Made by a program: the position numbers and the translations under genes. Below the pieces are notes generated by a model. The model ran no database searches. It saw nothing but the letters and a program-made list of their open reading frames with translations, and was not told the origin of the DNA. From positions 108,190 to 172,189 of the forward strand of contig NZ_JBOEGM010000034.1 of NCBI RefSeq assembly GCF_050633425.1: DNA of 64,000 nucleotides. Reading direction: 5' to 3'. Source of the stretch: Pelagimonas sp050633425 (GTDB lineage: Bacteria > Pseudomonadota > Alphaproteobacteria > Rhodobacterales > Rhodobacteraceae). This document shows, piece by piece, positions 24,338 to 33,219 of the stretch (the stretch's first letter is position 1; the number at the start of each line of letters is the position of its first letter).

Positions 24338-25428
24338 GCGTCTCCCTTACGGATGCTCAGGAACAGTTTTTCGAGTGGCATGCGCACCATATTGTCGAGC
24401 GCTCCGGTGAACAGGATCACAAGGGCTTGAATCACGATGATCAGCTGTTGCGGAATGTTGGTCCAGAAGGCCAATTCCGAGCCGCCTTGATACATAAACC
24501 CAAACAGCAATGCAGCAAGCAGGATGCCAAACGGATGCGACCGCCCCATCAGCGCCACGGCAATGCCGATGAAACCTGCGCCTTCGGTGGCGTTTAGAAC
24601 CAGACGCTCGGCCTCGCCCATAGTGGTGTTCAGCGCCATCATTCCGGCCAAGCCGCCAGAGATCAGCATCGACACGATGGTGATTTTGACCGGGGAAATG
24701 CCAGCATAGAGCGCGCCGGTTTCCGACAGCCCAAAGGCCCGAATTTCATACCCCAAGCGGGTGCGCCAGATCAGAACGTAGACCGCAACACAAGCGGCCA
24801 AAGCCACAAAGAAGGTCACATTCGCCGGAGCGTTGCGGAACATCACCGTGTCGGCGGTAGAGAACATGCTTTGGAAGGTCGGCAAAAACGTTGCTTCGGG
24901 GAACTTGGCTGTTGCCGGGTCCATCGAGCCCTGCGGGCGTAGCACGTTTACCAGAATGTAGTTCAGCAGCGAAAAGGCGATAAAGTTGAACATGATCGTG
25001 GTGATCACGATATGGCTGCCGCGTTTGGCTTGCAAATAGGCTGGGATATAGGCCCAAGCCGCACCAAACAAAGCCGAAATCGCCGCCGCGCCGAACAAAG
25101 CCAGCGTCCAATGCGGCCATGGCACATAGAGACAGATCAGCGCCACGCCGAGGCCGCCCATCATCGCCTGACCTTCGCCACCGATGTTGAACATACGGGC
25201 GTGAAACGCGACGGCAACCGCCAGCCCGGTAAAGATAAAGTTGGTCGCGTAGTAGAGCGTATAGCCGATCCCGCGTGAGGTGCTAAGCGCCTCTTTGACC
25301 ATGATCATAAAGGCCTCAACCGGGTTCTCACCGATGGCAAGAATGACCAACGCCGAAATGGCTGCGGCCAGCAGGATTGAGATCAGGGGAACAAGGACCG
25401 CGTCGGCCCAGGCGGGCATCTTATCCAT
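24334..25428 (-). CDS. ABC transporter permease of BMP/nucleoside type (NupP/YufP-like)
   Basis: The second membrane subunit, 364 aa. It starts MDKMPAWADAVLVPLISILL and has the typical FIFTGLAVAVAFHARMFNIG and GEGQAMMGGLG segment and the coupling loop RAFGLSETGALYAGI. It overlaps the ATPase gene by 8 bases upstream and the NupQ-like gene by 4 bases downstream. Confidence 0.9.
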   Translation of the reverse strand: MDKMPAWADAVLVPLISILLAAAISALVILAIGENPVEAFMIMVKEALSTSRGIGYTLYYATNFIFTGLAVAVAFHARMFNIGGEGQAMMGGLGVALICLYVPWPHWTLALFGAAAISALFGAAWAYIPAYLQAKRGSHIVITTIMFNFIAFSLLNYILVNVLRPQGSMDPATAKFPEATFLPTFQSMFSTADTVMFRNAPANVTFFVALAACVAVYVLIWRTRLGYEIRAFGLSETGALYAGISPVKITIVSMLISGGLAGMMALNTTMGEAERLVLNATEGAGFIGIAVALMGRSHPFGILLAALLFGFMYQGGSELAFWTNIPQQLIIVIQALVILFTGALDNMVRMPLEKLFLSIRKGDA

Positions 25429-26965
25429 TGGCCAGCTCCTTGGTGTTTGTCACGCCGGCCATCAACAGGCCCAACTCGGTTTGATCGGTGTCTGAGGGGA
25501 GGCGTTCGCCCATGATTTGCCCGTCAAACATCACGGCAATCCGATCAGACAATGACATGATTTCATCAAGCTCAACCGAGACCAGCAAGATCGCCTTGCC
25601 CGCATCGCGCAGTCGTACAATCTGTTGGTGAATGAATTCGATCGCCCCAATATCGACGCCACGCGTGGGTTGGCCGATCAGGAGCAGATCTGGGTTACGC
25701 TCAATCTCGCGCGCCAAAACGATTTTCTGCTGGTTGCCGCCGGAAAAGTCTTTGGCATTAAGCCAGGGATGGGGCGGGCGAACGTCGAAACGATCCATTT
25801 TGGCTTGTGCCTCGGCCTTGATGGCTTTGTTATCCATCAAAAATCCGTTGCCGGTTTCGGGGCCACGATGATAGCCGAACACCGTGTTTTCCCACGCTGA
25901 ATAATCAAGGATCAGGCCCTCGTGGTGGCGATCTTCGGGGACATGGCCGATGCCACGGGCGCGGCGCGATTGGCCGTCTGATTGTTTGCCCGTCAGGTCC
26001 AATTCTTCGCCATTCATGCGGATGTTGCCGGTGGCGTGGCCGTAACCGCCCAGCACCCGCATAAGTTCGGACTGTCCGTTGCCCGAAACACCAGCAATGC
26101 CAACAATTTCACCGGCGCGCACGTTCAGGGAAATTCCTTTGAGGCGCTCAACCCCAGCTTCATCAATATGGCGCAGGTTCTCCACTTCAAGCACCGCTTT
26201 GCCCGGCTTGGCGGGGACTTTGTCGACCCGAAGCAAGACCTTGCGGCCCACCATCAGTTCAGCGAGCTCTTCGGGGCTTGTGTCGGATGTCTTGACGGTC
26301 GCGGTCATTTCGCCGCGCCGCATCACCGATACGGTATCGGTGATTTCCATGATTTCGCGCAGTTTATGGGTGATCAGGATGATCGTCTTGCCTTCTTTGC
26401 GAAGGCCTTCGAGGATGCGGAACAGGTGATCGGCTTCGGCCGGGGTCAACACGCCGGTTGGTTCATCCAAGATCAGAATATCGGCTTCGCGATACAGTGC
26501 TTTGAGGATTTCAACCCGTTGTTGGTGACCCACGGAGAGGTCTTCGATCAAGGCTTCTGGATCAACCTGAAGCTCGTATTCTTCCGCCAGATGTTTGAGC
26601 ACACCGCGCGCTTTGCGCAGGCTGGGTTGCAACATGCGGCCATCTTCGGCCCCAAGGATGACGTTTTCCAGCACGCTGAAATTCTGCACCAGCTTAAAGT
26701 GCTGAAACACCATGCCAATCCCGGCGGCAATCGCGGCCTGACTATCAGGAATTTCGGTCTCTTTGCCGTTGATGAAAATCTGGCCGCTGTCAGCTTTGTA
26801 AAAGCCATACAGGATCGACATCAGGGTAGATTTCCCCGCGCCGTTTTCACCGATAATCCCATGGATCGTGCCCGGCATCACCCGGATCGAGATATCTTTG
26901 TTGGCCTGCACAGGGCCAAAGGCTTTGGAAATGCCTTTGAGTTCGATGGCTGCGGTTTCGGTCAT
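25421..26965 (-). CDS. ABC transporter ATP-binding protein, double NBD (NupO-like)
   Basis: Cytoplasmic ATPase with two fused nucleotide-binding domains, 514 aa. First half: Walker A GENGAGKST, signature LSVGHQQRVEILKAL, Walker B LILDEPTGVLTP. Second half: GVSGNGQSE in place of a full Walker A, signature SGGNQQKIVLARE, and LLIGQPTRGVDIGA where the Walker B Asp-Glu is lost. Asymmetric domains like this are normal for the BMP and sugar (RbsA-like) importers. It is the first gene of the three-gene ATPase-permease-permease unit. Confidence 0.92.
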   Translation of the reverse strand: MTETAAIELKGISKAFGPVQANKDISIRVMPGTIHGIIGENGAGKSTLMSILYGFYKADSGQIFINGKETEIPDSQAAIAAGIGMVFQHFKLVQNFSVLENVILGAEDGRMLQPSLRKARGVLKHLAEEYELQVDPEALIEDLSVGHQQRVEILKALYREADILILDEPTGVLTPAEADHLFRILEGLRKEGKTIILITHKLREIMEITDTVSVMRRGEMTATVKTSDTSPEELAELMVGRKVLLRVDKVPAKPGKAVLEVENLRHIDEAGVERLKGISLNVRAGEIVGIAGVSGNGQSELMRVLGGYGHATGNIRMNGEELDLTGKQSDGQSRRARGIGHVPEDRHHEGLILDYSAWENTVFGYHRGPETGNGFLMDNKAIKAEAQAKMDRFDVRPPHPWLNAKDFSGGNQQKIVLAREIERNPDLLLIGQPTRGVDIGAIEFIHQQIVRLRDAGKAILLVSVELDEIMSLSDRIAVMFDGQIMGERLPSDTDQTELGLLMAGVTNTKELANG

Positions 26966-27162
26966 CCGTCCTCCACGAGAGCATGTCTTTGTTGTTGCCT
27001 GTCAGGCCGCCCGTCAGTCCGGTGGCCAGGGGCGTGGTTATTGCTCAAAGCATATTTGTTTTGCTTTGCGGCATCCGAGTCAAGGCCAAGCGCCCGGTTT
27101 GTCTCGGAATTCGTAACGAAATCTTAATCCGTTCTATTCGTGCCTCGAAAGGGCGCGGATCG

Positions 27163-27200
27163 GAAACAAAAAGGCCGCGCCAAATCAGGCGCGGCCTTCG
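27163..27200 (-). terminator. intrinsic terminator of the BMP binding-protein gene
   Basis: Perfect 11-bp stem AAGGCCGCGCC / GGCGCGGCCTT; on the minus strand it is followed by a run of T (CTTTTTGTTT). It separates the binding-protein gene from the ATPase gene, leaving about 200 bases for an independent ATPase promoter, in which I see no obvious motif. Confidence 0.92.
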
Positions 27201-27222
27201 TTAAAAGCCTAATCCGTTTGGA

Positions 27223-28230
27223 TTAGAATTTCAGGACTGGGCAGCTGTCATCCGACGAATAGTCGTGCACTTTGAGCTCACCTGCGATGATCTGATCGCG
27301 GGCCGCATCAACGGCTGCTTTCATCTCATCGGACACCAAGGGGGCGTTGTGCTCATCCAGAGCGTAGCCAACACCTTCTTCGGCCAGACCGAAGACTTTG
27401 ACGGTGCCGGTTTCGAGATCAGCACCCGCTGTCATCGAATCGAACACAGCCACGTCCACGCGCTTGAGCATGGAGGTCAGAACCTGACCGGGGTGCATGT
27501 GGTTTTGGTTGCTGTCAACGCCGACGGACAGGATGTTTTCCTTGGCAGCGGTTTGCAGAACACCAATGCCGGTGCCGCCTGCCGCTGCATAGATCACGTC
27601 TGCGCCTTGGCTGATCTGGGCGCGCGCCAGCTCAGAGCCTTTTACCGGGTCATTCCAAGCCGCCGGGGTGGTGCCGGTCATGTTGGAGACAACAGTCGCG
27701 TCAGGGTTGGCGGCCATAACACCTTGGGCATAGCCACAGGCGAATTTGCGGATCAATGGGATGTCCATGCCGCCGATAAAGCCAACGGTTTTCGACTTGG
27801 ACGCCATACCGGCCATCATGCCAACAAGGTAAGAGCCTTCGTGCTCAGAGAAGAGGATCGACACAACGTTGCTGTGCTTGGCCGGGTCAACCCAGCCGTC
27901 GATTGTGACGAATTTGGTGTCAGGATAGTCCGCCGCAACCGCGTCGATAGACCCGGCGATGGCAAAGCCTGTGGTCACAACAGGGTTAAAGCCCGCTTCG
28001 GCGAAACGGCGCAGGGCCTGCTCACGCTGTGCTTCGGACTGGATTTCGATGTCTTTGTACGACCCGCCGGTTTCTTTTGCCCAACGCTCCGCGCCACCAA
28101 AGGCTGCTTCGTTAAAGGATTTGTCGAACTTGCCGCCAAGATCATAGATCAGCGCCGGATCAGCCAAAGCCGCGCCGGCAGTCAGCGCCATTGCAGCGGC
28201 TGTGCCGAGAATTGTTTTCATGAAAGTCAT
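27223..28230 (-). CDS. BMP-family ABC transporter substrate-binding protein
   Basis: Periplasmic binding protein of 335 aa for the adjacent NupOPQ-like transporter. It carries a Sec signal (MTFMKTILGTAAAMALTAGAALA) and the BMP/PnrA hallmark LGGKFDKSFNEAAF at the mature N-terminus; FIGGMDIPLIRKFACGYAQG is also typical. A purine nucleoside or related ligand is likely but not proven. ATG 28230 is chosen because GGGAG lies 7 bases upstream and it starts at the signal peptide. Own terminator downstream, so expression is probably higher than that of the membrane genes. Confidence 0.92.
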   Translation of the reverse strand: MTFMKTILGTAAAMALTAGAALADPALIYDLGGKFDKSFNEAAFGGAERWAKETGGSYKDIEIQSEAQREQALRRFAEAGFNPVVTTGFAIAGSIDAVAADYPDTKFVTIDGWVDPAKHSNVVSILFSEHEGSYLVGMMAGMASKSKTVGFIGGMDIPLIRKFACGYAQGVMAANPDATVVSNMTGTTPAAWNDPVKGSELARAQISQGADVIYAAAGGTGIGVLQTAAKENILSVGVDSNQNHMHPGQVLTSMLKRVDVAVFDSMTAGADLETGTVKVFGLAEEGVGYALDEHNAPLVSDEMKAAVDAARDQIIAGELKVHDYSSDDSCPVLKF

Positions 28231-28355
28231 GTGTTGCTCCCAGGTGTGAACGGCGGACAGAGTCGCCGTTTCGTTTGTGATAGGCAATAAAGACGCAAGC
28301 CACGCGCAGCGGTCAACCGGAATCTTGGCAACAAAGGGGTTTAGGGGAAATTCCG

Positions 28356-28781
28356 CTAGGTCAGCGCCCATCGCATAACCACTGCGTCCTCCGCCGGGGC
28401 ATTGATGCGGGAATAATAGCCCTTTCGGCGGCCAACCTCTTGGAAGTCAAAGCTTTTGTACAGGCCAAGCGCGGCGGTGTTGCCCGATGCGACCTCTAGA
28501 AAAACCGTATCTATGCCGCGCGTTGAAAAATTTGACCAAAGAGTCCGAAAAAGCCCCTGAGCAATGCCCTGGCGCCGGTGATCGGGCGACACCGCGATGG
28601 TTAAAATCTCGGCTTCGGGGGGGATGCAACTGGCCATGACAAAGCCATGGGGGGCGATGGCTGAGATGACATCGCGCCGTTTCAACAGTGCCGTGATTTC
28701 CGATTGTTCCCACGGGCGATCGGGAAAGCAGCGCGCATAGAGGGCTGTCATTCCTGCGGGTGTCATCGCCGGGGAGGTCAC
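28356..28781 (-). CDS. rimI: ribosomal-protein-alanine N-acetyltransferase
   Basis: A GNAT acetyltransferase of 141 aa expected to acetylate the N-terminus of ribosomal protein bS18. The acetyl-CoA loop is VSPDHRRQGIAQGLF and the following FLEVASGNTAALGLYKSF and GRRKGYYSR are typical RimI. The start is taken as GTG 28781, which overlaps the tsaB stop (GTGA); ATG 28766 and ATG 28751 are alternatives. RimI next to TsaB is a common bacterial pairing. Confidence 0.88.
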   Translation of the reverse strand: MTSPAMTPAGMTALYARCFPDRPWEQSEITALLKRRDVISAIAPHGFVMASCIPPEAEILTIAVSPDHRRQGIAQGLFRTLWSNFSTRGIDTVFLEVASGNTAALGLYKSFDFQEVGRRKGYYSRINAPAEDAVVMRWALT

Positions 28782-29449
28782 GCAGACGGGTCCGCCAGAA
28801 TGACGGGCGGCGCGTTGCGCGACGGGGCGGCATCGGCCGGGCGCAAATAGAGCGGGGCCGGAGGTGTCAGGTTCGCATTGTGCATGTTGCACAGGGCTTG
28901 GCGTGCGATGGCTTCTGCCGGCGGATATTTGGCGGTCAAAACCCGGCCACCAGTGCGCTTGGCGATCTCATCTGCATGCACGCCAATCGCGGCGGCTTCT
29001 GCCTTGGGGTTTGGTAGCCTAAGCGTGTCCAAATCACAAAGTGCGGCGGCGCTTGCGCTATTGTCATTCAACGTTTGCACATAAAGCCGGTCGCGCGGGG
29101 CGGCGACACTACAGACAACCGGGCCGTCGACGCCAAGCGCCAAAGCCTGGAATTGTGACACGCCGATGGCTGGAATATCCAGCGCCAAAGCAAGACCACG
29201 GGCGGCCGATACCGAAATGCGGATGCCGGTGAAGTTTCCGGGGCCAATGCCAACGCCGATGGCGTCCAGGTTGGAAAAATCCACATTACCAGCGATCAGA
29301 ACCTCTTGGATCAGGGGCATGATCCGCTCGGCCTGACCACGGGCCATGTCTTGGGTTTGCGAGGCGACAAGAATGTCACCGCGCAACAAAGCCGCCGTGC
29401 AACAGGGGCCGGAGGTATCGAAACCGAGGATCAGAGGCGCATGTGTCAT
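28778..29449 (-). CDS. tsaB: tRNA threonylcarbamoyladenosine biosynthesis protein TsaB
   Basis: Partner of TsaD and TsaE in making t6A at position 37 of ANN-decoding tRNAs. ASKHA-fold traits: LGFDTSGPCCTAAL at the N-terminus, the QDMARGQAERIMPLI segment and VGIGPGNFTGIRISVSAARG. 223 aa. ATG 29449 overlaps the GFA gene's stop codon (ATGA); upstream in-frame residues lie within that gene and are not conserved. Middle gene of the nifU-GFA-tsaB-rimI overlap operon. Confidence 0.93.
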   Translation of the reverse strand: MTHAPLILGFDTSGPCCTAALLRGDILVASQTQDMARGQAERIMPLIQEVLIAGNVDFSNLDAIGVGIGPGNFTGIRISVSAARGLALALDIPAIGVSQFQALALGVDGPVVCSVAAPRDRLYVQTLNDNSASAAALCDLDTLRLPNPKAEAAAIGVHADEIAKRTGGRVLTAKYPPAEAIARQALCNMHNANLTPPAPLYLRPADAAPSRNAPPVILADPSA

Positions 29450-29892
29450 GGCGTGTCTGTGCCGTGAGTAGGGCCAGAAGACAAGAGCGCGCCCCGCGCC
29501 GAAGCCTCGGATTTTGGCAAATCGTCGGTCAGATGTAACCAATCAAGCCGCGATCCGAAATGCGAATGGTGTTGGGGAAGGAGGAGTTCCGGCTGATCAA
29601 ACAGGCCAACTGGGATGTAGATTTGGTCGGGCAGATAGTCAAAACGCGCCGCCAAGGGCGAACCGCACTCAGGGCAATTGGCCCGCGTGACACCCGTAAA
29701 ACTGGATTTCCAGATCATCTGGGGAGTGACGTGAACCGCGCTCGGCGACATCGCTGCAAAGGCAGAGACCGGAGCGCCCGACCAACGTCGGCAGTCGCCA
29801 CAATGACAATAGGCCACCGTCAAAGGTGGCCCATCGGCGTGAAACGAAGTTGTGCCGCAATAACAACGGCCTGACAGGGTGTCAGACGGCAA
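29446..29892 (-). CDS. GFA-family (CENP-V/GFA domain) zinc protein
   Basis: A 148-aa protein of the glutathione-dependent formaldehyde-activating enzyme family. The zinc-binding cysteines are in order: GRCYCG, YCHCGDCRRWSG and NCPECGSPLA. True formaldehyde activity has been questioned for this family, so the role is open. The start appears to be TTG 29890-29892, which overlaps the end of nifU by 11 bases; no ATG is available near the domain start. Confidence 0.85.
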   Translation of the reverse strand: MPSDTLSGRCYCGTTSFHADGPPLTVAYCHCGDCRRWSGAPVSAFAAMSPSAVHVTPQMIWKSSFTGVTRANCPECGSPLAARFDYLPDQIYIPVGLFDQPELLLPQHHSHFGSRLDWLHLTDDLPKSEASARGALLSSGPTHGTDTP

Positions 29893-30445
29893 CAGGGCGC
29901 ACCTCTGTCACCTCGGGGATGTAGTGGCGCAGCAGGTTTTCGATGCCCATTTTCAGCGTCAATGTCGACGATGGGCAGCCCGCGCAGGCCCCCTGCATGT
30001 GCAGGTAAACAACGCCGCGATCAAAGCCGTGAAACGTGATGTCGCCGCCATCTTGGGCCACAGCAGGGCGCACGCGGCTGTCCAGTAGCTCTTTGATTTG
30101 ACCGACAATTTCACCGTCTTCGCCGTCATGATCGGCATGACCGCCAGCCTGAGCAGCGCCGTCCGACATCACCGGCTGACCGCTTTGGAAATGTTCCATG
30201 ATGCCGCCAAGGATCGACGGTTTCAGGTGATCCCAGTCAACATCATCACCTTTGGTCACGGTGACAAAATCATTGCCGAAAAATACGCCTGTCACACCAT
30301 CAACGGCGAACAAACGCTGGGCCAAAGGAGAGCCGCTGGCCGCTTCCGCGCTTGGGAAATCGGCGGTACCCATGTCAAGCACAGTCAGGCCGGGCAGAAA
30401 CTTGAGCGTGGCGGGGTTAGGTGTGGATTCGGTCTGGATGAACAT
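29882..30445 (-). CDS. NifU family Fe-S carrier (NfuA-like)
   Basis: A 187-aa iron-sulfur scaffold/carrier with an N-terminal Nfu_N domain (MFIQTESTPNPATLKFLPG, GVFFGNDFVTVTK) and a C-terminal NifU domain whose CxxC, in GACAGCPSS, holds a bridging [4Fe-4S] cluster. The Nfu_N plus NifU arrangement is that of alphaproteobacterial and mitochondrial NFU1 proteins, which mature lipoyl synthase and related enzymes. First gene of the nifU-GFA-tsaB-rimI unit. Confidence 0.92.
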   Translation of the reverse strand: MFIQTESTPNPATLKFLPGLTVLDMGTADFPSAEAASGSPLAQRLFAVDGVTGVFFGNDFVTVTKGDDVDWDHLKPSILGGIMEHFQSGQPVMSDGAAQAGGHADHDGEDGEIVGQIKELLDSRVRPAVAQDGGDITFHGFDRGVVYLHMQGACAGCPSSTLTLKMGIENLLRHYIPEVTEVRPVAV

Positions 30446-30512
30446 CTTGGACGCGCCTTTTCTGATCTATGCGGAATATGCGCACCAGCGGGCCAAAGGT
30501 CAAGGTTTAGAA

Positions 30513-31046
30513 TTATTCTAAGGAATTGTCCGTAGGGGGCATATGCGCCATATCCCGAAGCCGGGCCCGGATGTATTTCGCAGCGGATCTATAATGCGAC
30601 GGACCCGCAGCTTCAGCCCATCGGCCCGGTGTCCATTTGTTGTTGGCCCCCGTCATGGGGCCGCCATAGAGCGCATCTTCCGACAGCTCTTCCACAAATT
30701 CCACAAGTTTTGCGTGATTGCGTCTGAGCATCTCACGCGCGTCGGCCCAGCTCAGATCGGCTTGCTCTGACCGAAGGTCAGCATTGAAGCGCTTCAAGTC
30801 GTTCCATTTATAACCGGGGGCTGGAAAGGCGACGTCTTTGCCGTCCTGACCATCGTGATACCATCCCAAGAACAAGGCGATCCAATGGGCGCGGTGTCCG
30901 ACGATGTCTTTGAGCGTCGCATTGTCGGCTTCGGAATCAGGGGCGGTCTGGACGTTATTGGGAACCTTGTCCAAGAGCGTCTCTAGTTTGGCAAATTCCT
31001 TGGCGGCGACAGATAACAAATCGGCTTTGCAGGCGGCTGCGGGCAT
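30513..31046 (-). CDS. DfsB/ClbS-like four-helix-bundle protein (DUF1706)
   Basis: A 177-aa all-helical protein. The order KADLLSVAAKEFAKLETLLD, DIVGHRAHWIALFLGWY, FNADLRSEQADLSWADAREM and NNKWTPGRWAEAAGPSHYRS fits the ClbS/DfsB family; ClbS itself protects its host from the genotoxin colibactin by opening its cyclopropane. No colibactin-like genes are near, so this is probably a generic member. RBS AAGGAGAGA precedes ATG 31046. Confidence 0.82.
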   Translation of the reverse strand: MPAAACKADLLSVAAKEFAKLETLLDKVPNNVQTAPDSEADNATLKDIVGHRAHWIALFLGWYHDGQDGKDVAFPAPGYKWNDLKRFNADLRSEQADLSWADAREMLRRNHAKLVEFVEELSEDALYGGPMTGANNKWTPGRWAEAAGPSHYRSAAKYIRARLRDMAHMPPTDNSLE

Positions 31047-31351
31047 AGATTCTCTCCTTTGTCGCGAAGACTAAGGGGTTCGTTTTTGCAAGGCTTTGAC
31101 ATGGCTCATCGCTTGGGGCGGCGAAACGGGGCGGCCCCCGGTTTATCCAATCACACGATGTGTGGTTCTAGGCCTTAGACCTGGTAAAACAGCCCGCCAA
31201 GGCGTTAAGCACCTGCGAAAAAAACGGAAAACACCTTTTAAGACAATTGAGATGCCCCTGTGGAAGGCGTGTTTGCGCAATCCCTGGCACGGCGAAAAAT
31301 GGCCGTTTCCATCCCTTTGCGCCTGCCGTCACCTCTTGGTTGCCGGCAGGT
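31047..31351. other. 305-base gap without a gene
   Basis: No gene is supported here. The only structure I see is CCTGCCG (31322-31328) paired with CGGCAGG (31344-31350), just after the stop of the universal stress gene on the minus strand; it lacks a T-run, so it would be at best a weak terminator. The stretch near 31216-31235 is A-rich. Confidence 0.4.
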
Positions 31352-31807
31352 TTAGGTCACGGCTTCCAAACGTTCTTTGGACATGTCGCCGGGGACAACC
31401 GTGATTGGGATTGGAAGCCCGGAACTGTTGCGCATCAATTGGGTGATAATCGGACCGGGGCCCTTTTTATCGACGGCGGCCCCCAAAACCAAAACCCCGA
31501 CTTCGGGATCGGATTGCACATGAGAAATGATCTCTGGCACGGCGTCGCCTTCGCGGATCACCAGTTCCGGGTCGACACCCTGTTTGTCACGCATCCATTT
31601 GGCGAACACCTCAAAATGGGCGTGAATACGTTCCCGCGCTTCTTCGCGCATCACTGCGCCCACGCCGATCCAGTGGTTAAACTCATCCGGCGGAATCACC
31701 GAAAGAATAGCCACTCCGCCGCCGGTATTGGCCGCCCGCATCGCCGCGAAACGCATCGCATTCAGGCATTCACGGCTGTCATCCAGGACAACTAGAAACT
31801 TGCGCAT
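31352..31807 (-). CDS. universal stress protein UspA family
   Basis: A 151-aa single Usp domain. It starts MRKFLVVLDDSRECLNAMRF; the late VLVLGAAVDKKGPGP...SGLPIPITVVPGD part has the position of the ATP-binding G-2x-G-9x-G loop but is altered, so nucleotide binding is doubtful. Many Rhodobacteraceae carry such a gene close to the branched-chain aminotransferase. Probably a stress-adaptation protein with unknown partner. Confidence 0.88.
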   Translation of the reverse strand: MRKFLVVLDDSRECLNAMRFAAMRAANTGGGVAILSVIPPDEFNHWIGVGAVMREEARERIHAHFEVFAKWMRDKQGVDPELVIREGDAVPEIISHVQSDPEVGVLVLGAAVDKKGPGPIITQLMRNSSGLPIPITVVPGDMSKERLEAVT

Positions 31808-31864
31808 GGTACACTCCCTCTCGCGTCGATCATGCCTGCGCGATTTGCGACTGGCAAGCGGCCT

Positions 31865-32725
31865 CTATTGCGAGGCAGCCCAATCCCAATACAACTCGCG
31901 CACGCGGCGTGTCATCGGCCCGACTTGGTAACTCTGGTCTTCGATGCCAGTCACCGGGGTGACTTTGTTCATATTGCCCGACAAGAACACCTCATCGGCA
32001 TCGTTGAAGTCCTCAAAACTCAGCACTGATTCATGTACTGTGATCCCGTCTGCGCGCAAGTTGCTGATGTGGCGGGCTCGGGTGATGCCAGCAAGGAAAG
32101 TGCCATTTGCGGCGGGTGTGAAAACGTCGCCATCCTTGACCATAAACACGTTGGCCGTAGCGGTCTCGGCGACGTTTCCGATGGCATCGGCAACCAGAGC
32201 GTTGCCAAATCCGCGGGTGCGGACTTCGGCCAACATACGGGCATTGTTGGGATAAAGGCAGCCGGCCTTGGCATTCACCACGGCGTTTTCCATCACAGGG
32301 CGGCGAAAACGGGTATAGCCCAAGGTGGTTGAGGCTGTTTCCGGGGCCATTGGGATTTCTTCAAGACTGATGGCAAATCCCGTCTCATCCTCAGACGGCA
32401 TAATAGCTGTCGGATTGCCATGAATGCCCCAATACATCGGCCGAATGTACACGGCGGCACCGGGGGCAAACCCCTTGAGACCTTCGCGCACGATCTCAAC
32501 CATATCCTCCGTCGAGACCGTTGGCTTGAGCAGCAAAGCGGTCGCAGAGCGATTGGTGCGGGCACAGTGGGGTTCCAGATCGGGGACCAGCCCATTGACC
32601 ATCCGTGCGCCATCAAAAACTGTGGTCCCAAGCCACGATCCGTGATCCGCCGCCCGCATCACCATCGCATCGCCATCGTGCCATGCGCCATTGAAATAGG
32701 TGCGGATGTTTTTACCGATCGCCAT
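31865..32725 (-). CDS. ilvE: branched-chain amino acid aminotransferase (fold-type IV PLP)
   Basis: PLP-dependent transaminase of 286 aa, cytoplasmic, last step of Leu/Ile/Val synthesis or first step of their breakdown. The Schiff-base lysine lies in NAVVNAKAGCLYPNN, and the family pattern IGNVAETATANVFMVKDGDV holds the PLP phosphate. IRPMYWGIHG corresponds to the substrate loop of BCATs. A D-amino-acid or aminodeoxychorismate role cannot be fully excluded. GAGAAC lies in front of ATG 32725. Confidence 0.85.
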   Translation of the reverse strand: MAIGKNIRTYFNGAWHDGDAMVMRAADHGSWLGTTVFDGARMVNGLVPDLEPHCARTNRSATALLLKPTVSTEDMVEIVREGLKGFAPGAAVYIRPMYWGIHGNPTAIMPSEDETGFAISLEEIPMAPETASTTLGYTRFRRPVMENAVVNAKAGCLYPNNARMLAEVRTRGFGNALVADAIGNVAETATANVFMVKDGDVFTPAANGTFLAGITRARHISNLRADGITVHESVLSFEDFNDADEVFLSGNMNKVTPVTGIEDQSYQVGPMTRRVRELYWDWAASQ

Positions 32726-33219
32726 CTTCTGTTCTCCTGATTTTTGGGCAAGCTAGGCCTGTGCGACGCAGAGGTCTAGGGCAGTGCGCCGCCCAAAGGC
32801 CCACAATTCATCATTTTTCTTGATGAGTGGCATCAGCCAAAAATGAGCCGAGATACAACGGGAGAGACACAGGCTGACAAAATCAGCGGGGCAGGCTCGG
32901 GTCGCATCTTGCCCAAGGAAACCCAGAAACAGGTGCGGTATTGTCTGAAATTGGGGGGGCGGGGCTTGCTCAATCCGCGACTGGGGCGCGCGTTTTAGGT
33001 TGGCCCATCCTTGGCTTGTTGATCGTTTTGGTGCGCCAAATGAAAATGGGTGAAGGTCGGGGGGGGGATGGTGCGCGCCTGCATGTGGTCTCAATGCGCG
33101 CCCTTTGTTTTGCATAGGAAACGATTTCGGCGCAAATTCGCGCGAAGGTGTCGGGAATAGCTCACCCTTTTGGCTGCCGAAATGGTCTAGACTGTTGGCA
33201 AGACCAAAGGAAAGCACGC
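32726..33219. other. 494-base gap upstream of the formate dehydrogenase gene
   Basis: Divergent intergenic space between ilvE and the formate dehydrogenase gene. It contains two G-rich runs (near 32955 and 33060). A minus-strand open frame spans 32753-33217, but its translation is low in complexity, rich in proline and without conserved pattern, so I do not call it a gene. No clear promoter pair was found by eye. Confidence 0.45.

Noticed and set aside
25982..27127. A 381-codon plus-strand frame antisense to the NupO-like ATPase
   Set aside because: Long antisense frames are common in GC-rich DNA; the ATPase on the minus strand has all motifs and the antisense translation has none.
32753..33217. 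A 154-codon minus-strand frame upstream of the formate dehydrogenase gene
   Set aside because: Its translation is Pro/His-rich with no conserved pattern, it has no ribosome site, and it covers the likely promoter region.
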